A stretch of DNA of 37,694 bases, taken from Acidimicrobiaceae bacterium. Its GTDB lineage: Bacteria > Actinomycetota > Acidimicrobiia > Acidimicrobiales > RAAP-2. Made by a program: the position numbers and the translations under genes. Below are positions 1 through 11,236 of this stretch, piece by piece; positions within the stretch are counted from its first letter, which is position 1, and each line of letters starts with the position of its first letter. The DNA is taken from positions 1 through 37,694 of the forward strand of contig DAIEHI010000181.1 in NCBI GenBank assembly GCA_027355725.1. The letters are read 5' to 3'. Below the pieces are notes generated by a model. The model saw only the letters and a list, made by a program, of their open reading frames with translations. It was not told the DNA's origin and searched no databases.

Positions 1-59
1 TACTTCCAGTTCGCCGTGGGTACTCGGATCTAGCGAGACACCTCCTCAGCGCACGCCGC

Positions 60-845
60 CTACGAGACGGTCATTCCCCCATCAACCGCCACGTCGGCCC
101 CGGTGATCGCTGAGGACGCCGGCGAACACAACCAGGCAATCGTCGCAGCGACTTCACTGGGTTCGATCAAGCGTCCAATCGGCTGTTGCTTGGCAAAGTC
201 CTCTGCACTCTCGAGGCCGTAGACCTGGGCTGAAGCCTGGAGAATCGCCGTGCGTGTCGAACCTGGACTGACCGCGTTGACGGTGATGCCGAAGTGCGCA
301 AGGTCCATTGCGACCCCTCGCACCATGCCGACGACCGCGTGCTTGGCGGCGGAATACGCAGCGAGGTGGTACAAGCCCGAACTGCCCGCCGCCGAGGCCA
401 CGGCCACGATTCGACTCTGGGCGTCATGACCATTAGCGATCAGTGTCGGCACCGCAGCGTGGATGAGGCGTCGCGTACCGAGCACGTTCACCGACCAGAC
501 CGCGTCCCACGCGGCGTCGGAGATCTCCCACATTGCACCGGCACCGGCCACGACCCCCGCGCTCGCCACGACCGCGTCGAGACGGCCGAAGTGGCGCGTC
601 GCGGTCTCGACCGCGAGCGCCATGTCGCTCGCACTTCGCACGTCACCAACGAGTCCGAGCACCGCGTCACCGTGGCGCGCAACGACCGCGTCGAGGTCCC
701 CAGGCGTCGCCAGCGCGTATGGCACCTCGGGGATATCGCGGCACCGATCAACGGCGACAATCTGGTAGCCCTCGTTGACCAGGGCGTCCACGGTTGCGGC
801 ACCTATGCCCCGTGCTGCACCGGTGACAATGGCGACGCGTTTCAT
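60..845 (-). CDS. Mycofactocin-coupled short-chain dehydrogenase (SDR)
   Basis: A 261-residue classical Rossmann-fold SDR. The cofactor motif TGAARGIG is at residues 8-15, the NAG-like element is ASAG near residue 95, and the catalytic YSAAK tetrad segment follows a conserved serine. The insert after strand 2 (PEVPYALATPGDLDAVV) matches my memory of the mycofactocin-associated SDR subfamilies, which hold NAD(H) without exchanging it and pass electrons to mycofactocin; that assignment is family knowledge, not shown by the sequence alone. The ATG start overlaps the mftD stop as ATGA, so the gene is almost certainly translated with mftD as the last gene of the mftABCD operon. The substrate, probably an alcohol or its carbonyl, cannot be read from the sequence. 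Bases 1-59 downstream hold no recognisable gene. Confidence 0.88.
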   Translation of the reverse strand: MKRVAIVTGAARGIGAATVDALVNEGYQIVAVDRCRDIPEVPYALATPGDLDAVVARHGDAVLGLVGDVRSASDMALAVETATRHFGRLDAVVASAGVVAGAGAMWEISDAAWDAVWSVNVLGTRRLIHAAVPTLIANGHDAQSRIVAVASAAGSSGLYHLAAYSAAKHAVVGMVRGVAMDLAHFGITVNAVSPGSTRTAILQASAQVYGLESAEDFAKQQPIGRLIEPSEVAATIAWLCSPASSAITGADVAVDGGMTVS

Positions 846-2014
846 CCCCCGAGCTTTCGATAGAAATCTGGTGGCGCGACGACGTCGCTGCGATCAAGAT
901 CGTGCACGCTCGATTTGGCGAGTCCGAGCAGGGTCGCCTCAATGCCCCCGCGCAGGATGTCGAGCACGTTCTCGACACCCGCTTGTCCGTTCGCGGCGAG
1001 ACCCCACAAGTACGCGCGACCAATCATCACCGCGCGGGCGCCAAGCGAGAGGGCCTTCACGACGTCACTTCCGCGGCGAACGCCACCGTCGAGTACGACC
1101 TCGATCTGGTCGCCCACCGCATCCACAATCGCCGCAAGCGATCGGATCGGCGCGGGCGTGCCGTCGAGGTTGTTGCCTCCGTGATTCGACACCGACAGCG
1201 CCGTCGCGCCAAGATCGACCACACGGCGCGCGTCGTCGATGCGACTCACACCCTTCACCATGAACGCGCCGTCCCACTGTGAACGCAACCACGCAACGTC
1301 GTCCCAACTTGGCAGGTCGCTCTGCATCCACTCGTAGTAGGCGCCAAAGAACGTCGGGGCGGGCGCACCCACTGGCGCCATGTTGGGAGTGGTGAGGTCG
1401 GGCAAGTGACCCGAGCGGACGAACGACCACAGCCACCCCGGTCGCGTCATCGCCTCGGGCGAGAGCTTCAGGGCATTTCGAAGGTTGATCTTCTCGGGGA
1501 TCCACGGGCTGCCCCAGTCGCGACCGTTGGAGAACGTCCAGTCGAGAGTGAGGATGATCCCCTTCGCGCCCGCGGCCTTGGCGCGCTCGAGACGCTGGAC
1601 CATCACGTCACGGGTGCCCGACCAATACATCTGGAACAGGACTTGATTGTGCTGGGCACACACCTCTTCAATCGAGCGGCTCGCGAATGAACTGAGTCCC
1701 ATCAACACTCCACGATTCGCTGCGGCGCGCGCGACTGCCACCTCACCCTCGGGGTGCACTGCCTGCACGCCGGTGGGTGAGATGATCACGGGCATCGACA
1801 TTGGTTGACCCATGACGGTGGTGGCGAGAGTGCGCTCCTTGGTGAGGCCTGCAATGTGCGGCGCGAAGCCCAACTCGTCAAAAGAACTGAGATTGTCACT
1901 CGACGAGAGGCCCTTTTCAGAGCCCGCGATCAAAGCCCCGTAGACCGACTTGGGCAGGCGCTGTTTCGCGCGTCGCTGCGCCACGGCCACCGTCTCAAAC
2001 CACTTGCTCGCCAT
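842..2014 (-). CDS. mftD: Pre-mycofactocin synthase MftD, FMN-dependent
   Basis: A 390-residue protein of the FMN-dependent alpha-hydroxy-acid dehydrogenase (TIM-barrel) family. The N-terminal segment KSVYGALIAGSEKG, the active-site segment SNHGGNNLDGTPAP with its catalytic histidine, and the C-terminal FMN-phosphate segment DGGVRRGSDVVKAL...RAVMIGR are all present. In the known pathway MftD oxidatively deaminates the Val-Tyr-derived lactam intermediate (AHDP) to pre-mycofactocin, creating the redox-active alpha-keto amide. Position confirms the call: it lies 53 bases downstream of mftC in the mftA-B-C-D order and overlaps the downstream SDR by 4 bases. The ATG is preceded by a GGGGGG ribosome-binding run. 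Nothing essential appears to be missing. Confidence 0.95.
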   Translation of the reverse strand: MASKWFETVAVAQRRAKQRLPKSVYGALIAGSEKGLSSSDNLSSFDELGFAPHIAGLTKERTLATTVMGQPMSMPVIISPTGVQAVHPEGEVAVARAAANRGVLMGLSSFASRSIEEVCAQHNQVLFQMYWSGTRDVMVQRLERAKAAGAKGIILTLDWTFSNGRDWGSPWIPEKINLRNALKLSPEAMTRPGWLWSFVRSGHLPDLTTPNMAPVGAPAPTFFGAYYEWMQSDLPSWDDVAWLRSQWDGAFMVKGVSRIDDARRVVDLGATALSVSNHGGNNLDGTPAPIRSLAAIVDAVGDQIEVVLDGGVRRGSDVVKALSLGARAVMIGRAYLWGLAANGQAGVENVLDILRGGIEATLLGLAKSSVHDLDRSDVVAPPDFYRKLGG

Positions 2015-2067
2015 AGGCCCCCCAGAAGACTCATTGCGACACTACAGGAGGACCATTCGACCTTTCT

Positions 2068-3183
2068 CTAGCGAGCACTCAACCTCAGCGTCACTCGCTT
2101 TGAGTGATCGGGCGAGGGTGTCGGGCGAAGCGTGACACGACGGGCCTCGAGCGCGGTCTCACCGTGGCCGAAGACACACTCAGGGTCAGGGTCGCTCAGT
2201 TCGAGTCCCGTGAAGAACTTGGCCGCCATGCAGCCACCTCGACACGCGTCATAGGAGCCGCACGACGCGCACGCGCCGGGACTGCCCGGCTCACGAAGCG
2301 ACGTGAACAATGGGCTCTGGGTCCACACGTGCGCGAACCCGGCCTCACGAACGTTGCCGGCCCTGAACTCGTCATGTATTACGAAGGGACAGGCGTAGAC
2401 CTCACCGACTGGGTCGATCAGACACACCACGCGACCAGCGCCGCACAAATTAAGTCCGTCCAAAGGGTCACCGAGCGCCGAGAGATGAAAGAACGAGTCA
2501 CCCGTCAGCACCTGAGGTCGCTCGAGCAGCCACTGATAGAGGCGCCGATTCTGTTCGCGCGTTGGGTGCAGCGACTCCCAGACGTCTACGCCGCGCCCCG
2601 ACGGACGAAGCCGTGTCAAACGCAGCTGCGCACCGTAGTACGACGCGAGCGCCTCGAACTCATCGAGCTGCTCGATGCTGTCGCGGGTCATCACGACTGA
2701 GATCTTGAATTCGCCGAAGTTCGCGTCCCTCAGATGGTCCATTGCCCGGCGCGCTTGGTCGTAACTTCCGACGCCGCGGATTCGGTCACTCGTCTCGGCG
2801 TCGGCACCGTCGATCGAGATCTGAATGTCGAGGTAGTCAATCGCCGCGAGGCGCCGCGCCGCCTCGGCGTCGATACGGGTGCCGTTGGTCGAGAATTTCA
2901 CGCCGACCTTCTGGTTCACTGCGTGTTCGATGAGCTCGAAGAAATCCCGCCGGATCATTGGCTCGCCACCACCGATGTTGATGTAGAAGATCTGCATCGC
3001 CGCGATCTCGTCGATCAGCGCCTTCGCTTCGCTCGTCGAGAGTTCGAGCGGGTCGCGCCGCCCAGAGGACGACAGACAGTGTGAGCACGCGAGATTGCAG
3101 GCGTACGTGAGTTCCCACGTCAGACAGATCGGCGCGGCCAGACCGTGCTCAAAACGGTCGCGAAGCGTCGGGTCAGCGCCCAC
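2068..3183 (-). CDS. mftC: Mycofactocin radical SAM maturase MftC
   Basis: A radical SAM/SPASM enzyme of 371 residues from the chosen GTG start. The radical SAM cluster motif Cx3Cx2C is at residues 29, 33 and 36 (TYACNLACSHC), followed by the SAM-contact GGGEP. The C-terminal SPASM region contains CGAGRVVC, CPF and CASCGSYDACRGGC, supplying ligands for auxiliary iron-sulfur clusters. Known chemistry: MftC decarboxylates the C-terminal tyrosine of MftA and then cross-links it to the neighbouring valine. The open frame runs upstream to 3309, but that extension lies inside mftB in another frame. The GTG at 3183 overlaps the mftB end by 11 bases and gives an N-terminus of family-like length, so I chose it. 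The C-terminal tail carries two RVTLR repeats of unknown meaning. Confidence 0.96.
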   Translation of the reverse strand: MGADPTLRDRFEHGLAAPICLTWELTYACNLACSHCLSSSGRRDPLELSTSEAKALIDEIAAMQIFYINIGGGEPMIRRDFFELIEHAVNQKVGVKFSTNGTRIDAEAARRLAAIDYLDIQISIDGADAETSDRIRGVGSYDQARRAMDHLRDANFGEFKISVVMTRDSIEQLDEFEALASYYGAQLRLTRLRPSGRGVDVWESLHPTREQNRRLYQWLLERPQVLTGDSFFHLSALGDPLDGLNLCGAGRVVCLIDPVGEVYACPFVIHDEFRAGNVREAGFAHVWTQSPLFTSLREPGSPGACASCGSYDACRGGCMAAKFFTGLELSDPDPECVFGHGETALEARRVTLRPTPSPDHSKRVTLRLSAR

Positions 3184-3454
3184 TGAGCAACTCCGAGTTG
3201 AAAAGAGATGAGAGGGCCGAGACGTAGCGCTGATGCTGGGACGAATCGACGTGCGCGTCAATCGCCTCGTGCGCACTTGAGAAACTCGAGAGACCTCGAA
3301 CGATCGCAACGAGCTCCGGCGACTTCAAGAAGACGAGTCGACGATTCACGTGGTGATACGCAAGCGCCCCGAAGGCTTCGTCGCGCAGCGAGACCTGCTC
3401 ACTCAATTGCCACGGAGCCGATGCGTCGAAGGCGCTCGTTGCCGAGACCGACAC
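3173..3454 (-). CDS. mftB: Mycofactocin precursor-binding chaperone MftB
   Basis: A 93-residue protein of the MftB family, a PqqD-like RiPP recognition element that binds MftA and presents it to MftC. The family-typical core WQLSEQVSLRDEAFGALAYHH...RRLVFLKSPELVAIVRGL is clearly present at about residues 15-55, followed by a helical tail. The gene starts only 3 bases after the mftA stop and overlaps the mftC start by 11 bases. The A-B-C block is therefore tightly coupled, as expected for a precursor, its chaperone and its maturase made together. Confidence 0.94.
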   Translation of the reverse strand: MSVSATSAFDASAPWQLSEQVSLRDEAFGALAYHHVNRRLVFLKSPELVAIVRGLSSFSSAHEAIDAHVDSSQHQRYVSALSSLFNSELLSGR

Positions 3455-3457
3455 GGT

Positions 3458-3565
3458 CTAGTAGACCCCGCAGAGTCCGTCGATGGAGACCTCCTCGACG
3501 AGCAATTCCTCGCTCTCGCCGATCTGGGCCACTTCTTCATCGATGATGAGTGTTTCTGTAGACAC
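3458..3565 (-). CDS. mftA: Mycofactocin precursor peptide MftA
   Basis: A 35-residue ribosomal precursor. The GTG start at 3565 sits behind GAGGAGGG, with an in-frame TGA 12 bases upstream, so no other in-frame start is possible. The peptide starts MSTETLIIDEEVAQIGESEE, continues with an acidic stretch (ELLVEEVS) and ends in the core IDGLCGVY. The final Val-Tyr pair is the part that MftC and MftD turn into the redox cofactor; the acidic leader is what MftB binds. The mycobacterial core I remember is IDGMCGVY, so this one differs by Met to Leu. The stop codon lies 3 bases before mftB. The gene is easy to miss because it is so short. Confidence 0.97.
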   Translation of the reverse strand: MSTETLIIDEEVAQIGESEELLVEEVSIDGLCGVY

Positions 3566-3640
3566 ATACCCTCCTCATTGGCTTCTCCTATTCTGTCGCG
3601 TTCTTCGGGCGCGGTTCGACACGTCGTGAGAAACTGGCCC

Positions 3641-5086
3641 ATGGGCGAACTCTCGAACGACGCGCCAGCCCCCGTGGAGGCACCGCTGGCGAGCGACACC
3701 GCAGTGATCATGCTGGGCAATTCGAAGGTCGTCGATCGAGACTTCATCGTCGGTGGATCACCGTGGCGGCTCTTGAAACTCGCTGGCGGATCGGTCGAGG
3801 TCGTGCGGCGCTGGCAGTCCGGGGGGCACGTGCGAGCCGGTGAGCAGCGTCTCGCTCGCACGCTGACCCAGCAGGGCGTCATTCGCCCGGTCTTTCACGG
3901 ACCGCTCGAGGTCGAGGACATCGACGTCGTCATCCCGGTGCGCGACGACATTGCGACCCTTCGCACCCTCCTTGCACAATTGCGCGGATTCCACGTGACC
4001 GTGGTCGACGATGCATCGCTCGACCCGCTGTTGTTGAGTGAGATCACGAGTCATTTCGACGTCAACCTCGTTCGCCTCGACGTGAACCACGGACCAGGCG
4101 GTGCACGTAACGCCGGCGCGCGCGTAACGTCTCGACCACTCCTGTGCTTCATCGACGCCGATGTCGAACTCCACGACGCGAGAGCCACCCTCCAACGTCT
4201 TAGTGCGCAGTTCCAAGACCCGCTGATCGGCGCGTGCGTGCCGCGGATCATGGGTGCGCGCGCCGCCACGCTTCGAGACCGCTTCGAAGAGCGCTTCAGC
4301 CCACTTGACCTTGGAGAGCGCGAGGGGCTCGTGAAACCCGGCGCCGACATCAATTTCGTTCCCAGTGCGTGTTTGATGGTGCGCCGCGCGGCCTTCGGCG
4401 ACGGTTTTGAAGAGTCACTTCGACGAGGCGAGGACGTTGACCTCGTGTGGCGCCTGCACGACTGCGGGTGGCTCGTGCACTACAACCCGGCACTCATCGT
4501 CGAGCATCGGGCGCGCACGAATTGGCGGTCATGGTTCGCTCAGCGCATTGGCTACGGAGAATCCGCCGCCGCGTTGGCCGCGCGCCACCCCACACGTCTC
4601 GCCCCTGTGCGCTTTGACGTGTGGTCGCTCGCCGCCTGGTGTTCGCTCGTCGCAGGGCGACCAATGATCGCGCTACGCATCGCGAGTGTCGTGCGGCGCC
4701 AGATCAAGTCGCGCGTGAGCGAGAGCGACGAACCCGACGTGATCGCCAATGAGGTCCTCAGGCGCGCGATGCTGAGCGGTGGGGGCGCCTTCGCACGTTC
4801 TCTCGTTCGAAATTACGGCCCGCTGTTACTCATGCTCGCACTGATCAAACGACTGCGGCGCCCCGCGCTGATCATCTTCGCCCTCGGTACCGCCTGGCGA
4901 TTTCGCCACCAGCGCCCACGCCCCCTGGACGTACCGCTCGCCGTGCTCGACGACGCGGCCTACTGCGTGGGCGTGACCAAAGGGGCCATCCACCATCGCT
5001 CATTGCGGGCGCTCACCCCGAGCGTCAGTCCTTCGTCGCTACGACTTCGCGATTTTCTCGTGCGGCCCGATCGCCTCGCACCTTAG
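3641..5086 (+). CDS. mftF: Mycofactocin glycosyltransferase MftF
   Basis: A 481-residue family-2 glycosyltransferase. The N-terminal segment VGGSPWRLLKLAGGSVEVVRRW (about residues 37-58) is typical of MftF. The GT-A catalytic domain follows with DVVIPVRD, VVDDAS, NHGPGGARNAGA and the metal-binding FIDADVEL. Later come a hydrophobic LLLMLALIKRL segment and a basic C-terminus, consistent with membrane association. MftF adds beta-1,4-linked glucose units to pre-mycofactocin. The open frame extends upstream to 3350, but that part crosses mftA and mftB; the ATG at 3641 gives normal length. It is divergent from mftA with a 75-base shared promoter region. Its TAG stop overlaps the TAA stop of the convergent alcohol dehydrogenase. 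Confidence 0.94.
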   Translation: MGELSNDAPAPVEAPLASDTAVIMLGNSKVVDRDFIVGGSPWRLLKLAGGSVEVVRRWQSGGHVRAGEQRLARTLTQQGVIRPVFHGPLEVEDIDVVIPVRDDIATLRTLLAQLRGFHVTVVDDASLDPLLLSEITSHFDVNLVRLDVNHGPGGARNAGARVTSRPLLCFIDADVELHDARATLQRLSAQFQDPLIGACVPRIMGARAATLRDRFEERFSPLDLGEREGLVKPGADINFVPSACLMVRRAAFGDGFEESLRRGEDVDLVWRLHDCGWLVHYNPALIVEHRARTNWRSWFAQRIGYGESAAALAARHPTRLAPVRFDVWSLAAWCSLVAGRPMIALRIASVVRRQIKSRVSESDEPDVIANEVLRRAMLSGGGAFARSLVRNYGPLLLMLALIKRLRRPALIIFALGTAWRFRHQRPRPLDVPLAVLDDAAYCVGVTKGAIHHRSLRALTPSVSPSSLRLRDFLVRPDRLAP

Positions 5087-6234
5087 AAACGAACGACCCC
5101 TCGGATGTTCTCACCCGATGCGAGGTCGTCGTAGCCGGCCTGAACCTGATCGATCGTGTACTCCTTGGTGATCAGTTCGTCAATGACTAACTTCCCCTCA
5201 TGGTGCAGGCGCAACAAGCGTGGAACCTGCACCCTCGGGCTCTCAGAGCCAAAGACGGTGCCACGAAGTTCCTGGTTGAACATCGACAACAAGAACATGT
5301 TGAGTTCCACGGACTGCTGGTTGTAGGGAGCGATTGACGTTGCCACGATCACACCGCCCTTGGCCGTGATAGCGCGAGCCTGTTCTACGAGTTCACTCGT
5401 CAAGACACCAGTCGTGATGATCGTGACGTCGCAGTTCTTTCCCATCGTCAACTCGGGCAGGATCGTGAACGCCGCGTCGAGGGTCGTGGCGCACCCGTGG
5501 GTCGCACCGATCTTGAGCGCTCGATCAACCTTCGACTGAACGGTATCGATGGCGATCACCGCTCGAGCACCCGCGTGTATCGCACCCTGGATCGCACCCG
5601 AGCCCACACCACCACAGCCAATGACCGCGACAGTGTCTCCAGGCTTCACACCGCCCCGGTTGACCGCGGATCCAAATCCGGTCGAGATACCGCACGAGAT
5701 GAGGGCTGCGGCTCGAAGGTCATACCAGGGCTCGATGCGAACGAGGGACGCCTCGTGCACGACAATGAATTCAGAGAACGTACCCAGCTGCGCCATGCGA
5801 TTCAAGTTCTCTTCGCCCCAGTGGTGACGCCAGGTCTGGTCCGAGATCATCGGACCCGCCAACGTCGATGCACCGAGGTCGCAGATGTACTGGCGACCCG
5901 AGGCGCAGTACTCGCACTTGCCACACGACGGCACGAAGGACACCGCGACGTGATCGCCGGGCTTGAGTGATGTCACATTGGGTCCGACCGATTCGACAAC
6001 ACCCGATCCCTCGTGACCACCAATGAGGGGGAACATGGTATTGCGGCCCGAGAGGAATTCGAGCACGGCGGGGTCTTGTGACATGTCGCCAGTGCGAAGG
6101 TGCTCGTCAGAATGGCACATTCCGGCGAACGCCATCTTCACCTTCACCTCGTTGGCGTGCGGCTCATCGATCTCAATGAGTTCGGTGTGCCAGGGTCCGT
6201 GCAACTCGGTAACGATCGCGGCCTTGACTTCCAT
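5083..6234 (-). CDS. NDMA-dependent-type, mycofactocin-associated alcohol dehydrogenase
   Basis: A 383-residue zinc-dependent medium-chain dehydrogenase. Catalytic zinc ligands are Cys40 (GMCHSDEH) and His74/Glu75 (GGHEG). The structural zinc loop is CGKCEYCASGRQYIC. The Rossmann motif is VIGCGGVGSGAIQGA. The extended N-terminal insert (SGRNTMFPLIGG) and the ASTLAGPMISDQTWRHHW segment resemble the actinobacterial nicotinoprotein alcohol dehydrogenases, assayed with the artificial acceptor NDMA, whose bound NAD is reoxidised by mycofactocin. Its position beside mftF supports that coupling. Likely substrates are small primary alcohols, but the sequence does not settle which. It is tail-to-tail with mftF, with overlapping stop codons. 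Confidence 0.93.
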   Translation of the reverse strand: MEVKAAIVTELHGPWHTELIEIDEPHANEVKVKMAFAGMCHSDEHLRTGDMSQDPAVLEFLSGRNTMFPLIGGHEGSGVVESVGPNVTSLKPGDHVAVSFVPSCGKCEYCASGRQYICDLGASTLAGPMISDQTWRHHWGEENLNRMAQLGTFSEFIVVHEASLVRIEPWYDLRAAALISCGISTGFGSAVNRGGVKPGDTVAVIGCGGVGSGAIQGAIHAGARAVIAIDTVQSKVDRALKIGATHGCATTLDAAFTILPELTMGKNCDVTIITTGVLTSELVEQARAITAKGGVIVATSIAPYNQQSVELNMFLLSMFNQELRGTVFGSESPRVQVPRLLRLHHEGKLVIDELITKEYTIDQVQAGYDDLASGENIRGVVRF

Positions 6235-6277
6235 GCTTCCCCCCAGTACTTATCGGACGCGTCGCGCCTCGATTCGT

Positions 6278-6305
6278 ACTCTACAGAACGTCACGCCTAC
6301 GACAA
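6278..6305 (-). promoter_or_regulatory. Possible promoter of the alcohol dehydrogenase
   Basis: In the 75-base gap between argS and the alcohol dehydrogenase, the minus strand reads TTGTCG (6305-6300), 16 bases, then TAGAGT (6283-6278). This is a moderate match to -35/-10 elements about 44 bases before the ATG. A GGGGGG ribosome-binding run precedes the start. It would let the dehydrogenase be transcribed independently of argS. Prediction only. Confidence 0.3.
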
Positions 6306-6309
6306 CGTG

Positions 6310-8028
6310 CTACATCCGATCGGGTGCCTCGATGCCGAGAAGTGAGAGGCCCAGGCTCAGCGTTCGAGCCGTAATCTCACACAGTGCCAAACGCTCGTCG
6401 CGCAGCGGGGGCGCCACGCTCAGCACCGGACACGCCTCATAGAACGTGGTGAAGCGCTGTGCGAGATCAAAGAGGTACACGCACAACCGATGAGGTTGCA
6501 GACTCGCGAGCGAACTCGCGAACGCTTCGGGAAAGGCCAAGACCCCGAGCGCCAGGTCTCGTTCGGCCCCTGAGGCGAGGACGAAATGCACGTCGCTCGG
6601 GTCCCACGCCGCTTCGAGGCGACGAAAGATCGAGCGCAGTCGGGCGTGCGCGTACTGAAGGTATGGGCCCGTGTCACCCTCGAAGGCGATCATTCGATCG
6701 AGGTCAAAGACGTAGTCTCGCTGACGCTCGGTCGAAAGGTCGGCGTACTTGACCGCGGCACGAGCGATCTGGGTCGCCAAGTGATGGCGCTCGGCCTCTG
6801 ACAAGTTGCTCTGACGCGTCGCGAGTGCCGCGTCGGCACGCTCGATCGCCTCGTCGAGGAGCCCGACCAACTTCACCGTCTCGCCGCTTCGCGACTTGAA
6901 CATCTTGCGGTCGGGCCCGAGCACATTACCGAAGGCCACGTGCTCGACTCGTACCGAGTCCGGTAACCACCCCGCCATGCGCGCCACGGCGTAGATCATC
7001 TCGAGGTGCTGGCCTTGGGGGGCACCGACCACGTACAAGAGCTCGTCGGCGCCGAGATTGCGCACCCGGTCACGTACCGCAGCGAGGTCCGTCGTCGAGT
7101 AGCCATATCCTTCGTCACTCTTTTGGACCATGACGGGCATTGGCTCGCCGTCTCGATTCGTGAAACCCGCAGGGAATACGCATAGCGCTCCCCCACTCTC
7201 AACGAGCAGACCGGCCTCGTCGAGGTCGGTGACGACGTCGGCCAGCATGTCGTTGTAGTACGACTCGCCCACGATGTCCTCAGGCGCGAGGGTGACGTCG
7301 AGTTTTGCGTACACCTCGGCGAAGTACGCCACTGATTCGTCAACGAGGATGGCCCACAGTCGCCGTGTCTCGGGGTCACCCGCCTGCAAGGAAACGACAC
7401 GGGTGCGACTGCGCTCCTTGAACGTGTCATCCGCGTCGAACTTCGCTCTCGCATCACGATAGAACGAGTCCAGGTCACCAATGGAGAGTGACGCCATCGC
7501 CGCCTGCTCGCCCAAGTCGACCAGGTGCTCGATCAACATCCCGAAATTGGTGCCCCAGTCACCCACGTGATTACGTGCGATCACCTGATGTCCACCAAAG
7601 CGGTACATTCGAGCGAGCGCGTCACCAATCACCGTCGAACGAAGGTGGCCAACGTGCATCTCCTTGGCGACATTGGGCGCCGAGTAGTCAATGACGATCT
7701 TCTTGGGGTGCGCAGCGTTGGCCACTCCCATGCGGGGGTCTTTAAGGACGTTGCGCAGTTGATCCTCGAGAAATGCGGTATTCAGGGTCAGGTTGAGGAA
7801 ACCGGGGCCCGCGATCTCAACCTCGGCAATGTCAGCGATTTCGAGCCCGTGCACGAGTTCTTGAGCCACCTCACGCGGGGGTCGCCCCAGCTGTTTGGCG
7901 ACACTCATCACGCCATTGGCCTGATAGTCACCGCGATCGGAGTGACGAAGGACCGGGTCACTGCCGGGAGCGATTCGCTCAAAGGCGGCCTGAAGTCGAT
8001 CAAGGAGTACGTCGTAGGTCGAGTCCAT
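6310..8028 (-). CDS. argS: Arginyl-tRNA synthetase
   Basis: A 572-residue class I aminoacyl-tRNA synthetase that charges tRNA-Arg in the cytoplasm. The N-terminal tRNA D-loop-binding domain precedes the signature SAPNVAKEMHVGHLRS, with the HIGH-type motif HVGH at residues 125-128. The KMSK-equivalent loop reads KMFKSRSGETV near residue 370, and the C-terminal anticodon-binding (DALR) domain begins near GDTGPYLQYAHARLRS. The open frame extends to 8196, but that part overlaps the divergent acnA start. The ATG at 8028 gives MDSTYDVLLDRL, a normal ArgS N-terminus. In many actinobacteria argS is followed by lysA and hom; here it is followed by the alcohol dehydrogenase. Confidence 0.97.
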   Translation of the reverse strand: MDSTYDVLLDRLQAAFERIAPGSDPVLRHSDRGDYQANGVMSVAKQLGRPPREVAQELVHGLEIADIAEVEIAGPGFLNLTLNTAFLEDQLRNVLKDPRMGVANAAHPKKIVIDYSAPNVAKEMHVGHLRSTVIGDALARMYRFGGHQVIARNHVGDWGTNFGMLIEHLVDLGEQAAMASLSIGDLDSFYRDARAKFDADDTFKERSRTRVVSLQAGDPETRRLWAILVDESVAYFAEVYAKLDVTLAPEDIVGESYYNDMLADVVTDLDEAGLLVESGGALCVFPAGFTNRDGEPMPVMVQKSDEGYGYSTTDLAAVRDRVRNLGADELLYVVGAPQGQHLEMIYAVARMAGWLPDSVRVEHVAFGNVLGPDRKMFKSRSGETVKLVGLLDEAIERADAALATRQSNLSEAERHHLATQIARAAVKYADLSTERQRDYVFDLDRMIAFEGDTGPYLQYAHARLRSIFRRLEAAWDPSDVHFVLASGAERDLALGVLAFPEAFASSLASLQPHRLCVYLFDLAQRFTTFYEACPVLSVAPPLRDERLALCEITARTLSLGLSLLGIEAPDRM

Positions 8029-8108
8029 GGTTCCAGTCTCGCACCTGGGCAGGTTCGGTCTGGAAATGACCTGCGACGAGGTCCGCGCCGACGAGGCAGA
8101 ATGGAGAC

Positions 8109-10793
<2,685 letters not shown>

Positions 10794-10804
10794 GCGAAAC
10801 CTTC

Positions 10805-11236
10805 GTGCGTTGGACTGCGCTTGACGGTTTCTATCTCAGCGATGAGCGTGAACTCGTCGACGTCGTTCGCGTGCATCACTGGTTGAGCGAAGAGAGTTAC
10901 TGGGCGAAGGGACGAAGTCTGGACGCCGTGGCGAGGTCGTTGGACGCGTCGGTGGTCATCAGTCTGTTCACTCGCGAAGGCGTCCAGGTCGGTATCACTC
11001 GATGGGTGACTGATGGGGAGACGTTCGCGTGGTTGAGCGATGTCTTTATCGATACCAACTACCGAGGACGAGGGCTCGGTCGAGTCCTCATCGCCACCGC
11101 CCTCGAACATCCTCGAGTGCACGCAGTGTCGCGAAGAGTGTTGGTGACGAGCAGCGCACACGGGTTCTATTCAGACCTCGGGTTTCAAGAGTTGAACGAA
11201 CCCACCCGGTGGATGGAGTTTCGCTCACCTACTTGA
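10805..11236 (+). CDS. GNAT-family N-acetyltransferase
   Basis: A 143-residue GNAT acetyltransferase. The acetyl-CoA-binding motif A is visible as DVFIDTNYRGRGLGRVLI (about residues 80-97), with the C-terminal SAHGFYSDLGFQ typical of the fold. The N-terminal VHHWLSEESYWAKGRS is a pattern seen in small stand-alone GNATs of unknown substrate. It starts with GTG 11 bases after the acnA stop, and no better start is visible. Its 3' end overlaps the convergent SulP gene by 8 bases. The acceptor molecule cannot be predicted. Confidence 0.85.
   Translation: MRWTALDGFYLSDERELVDVVRVHHWLSEESYWAKGRSLDAVARSLDASVVISLFTREGVQVGITRWVTDGETFAWLSDVFIDTNYRGRGLGRVLIATALEHPRVHAVSRRVLVTSSAHGFYSDLGFQELNEPTRWMEFRSPT

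Noticed and set aside
3184..3309. Longer N-terminus for mftC
   Set aside because: The extension is out-of-frame mftB coding sequence; MftC family length fits the GTG at 3183.
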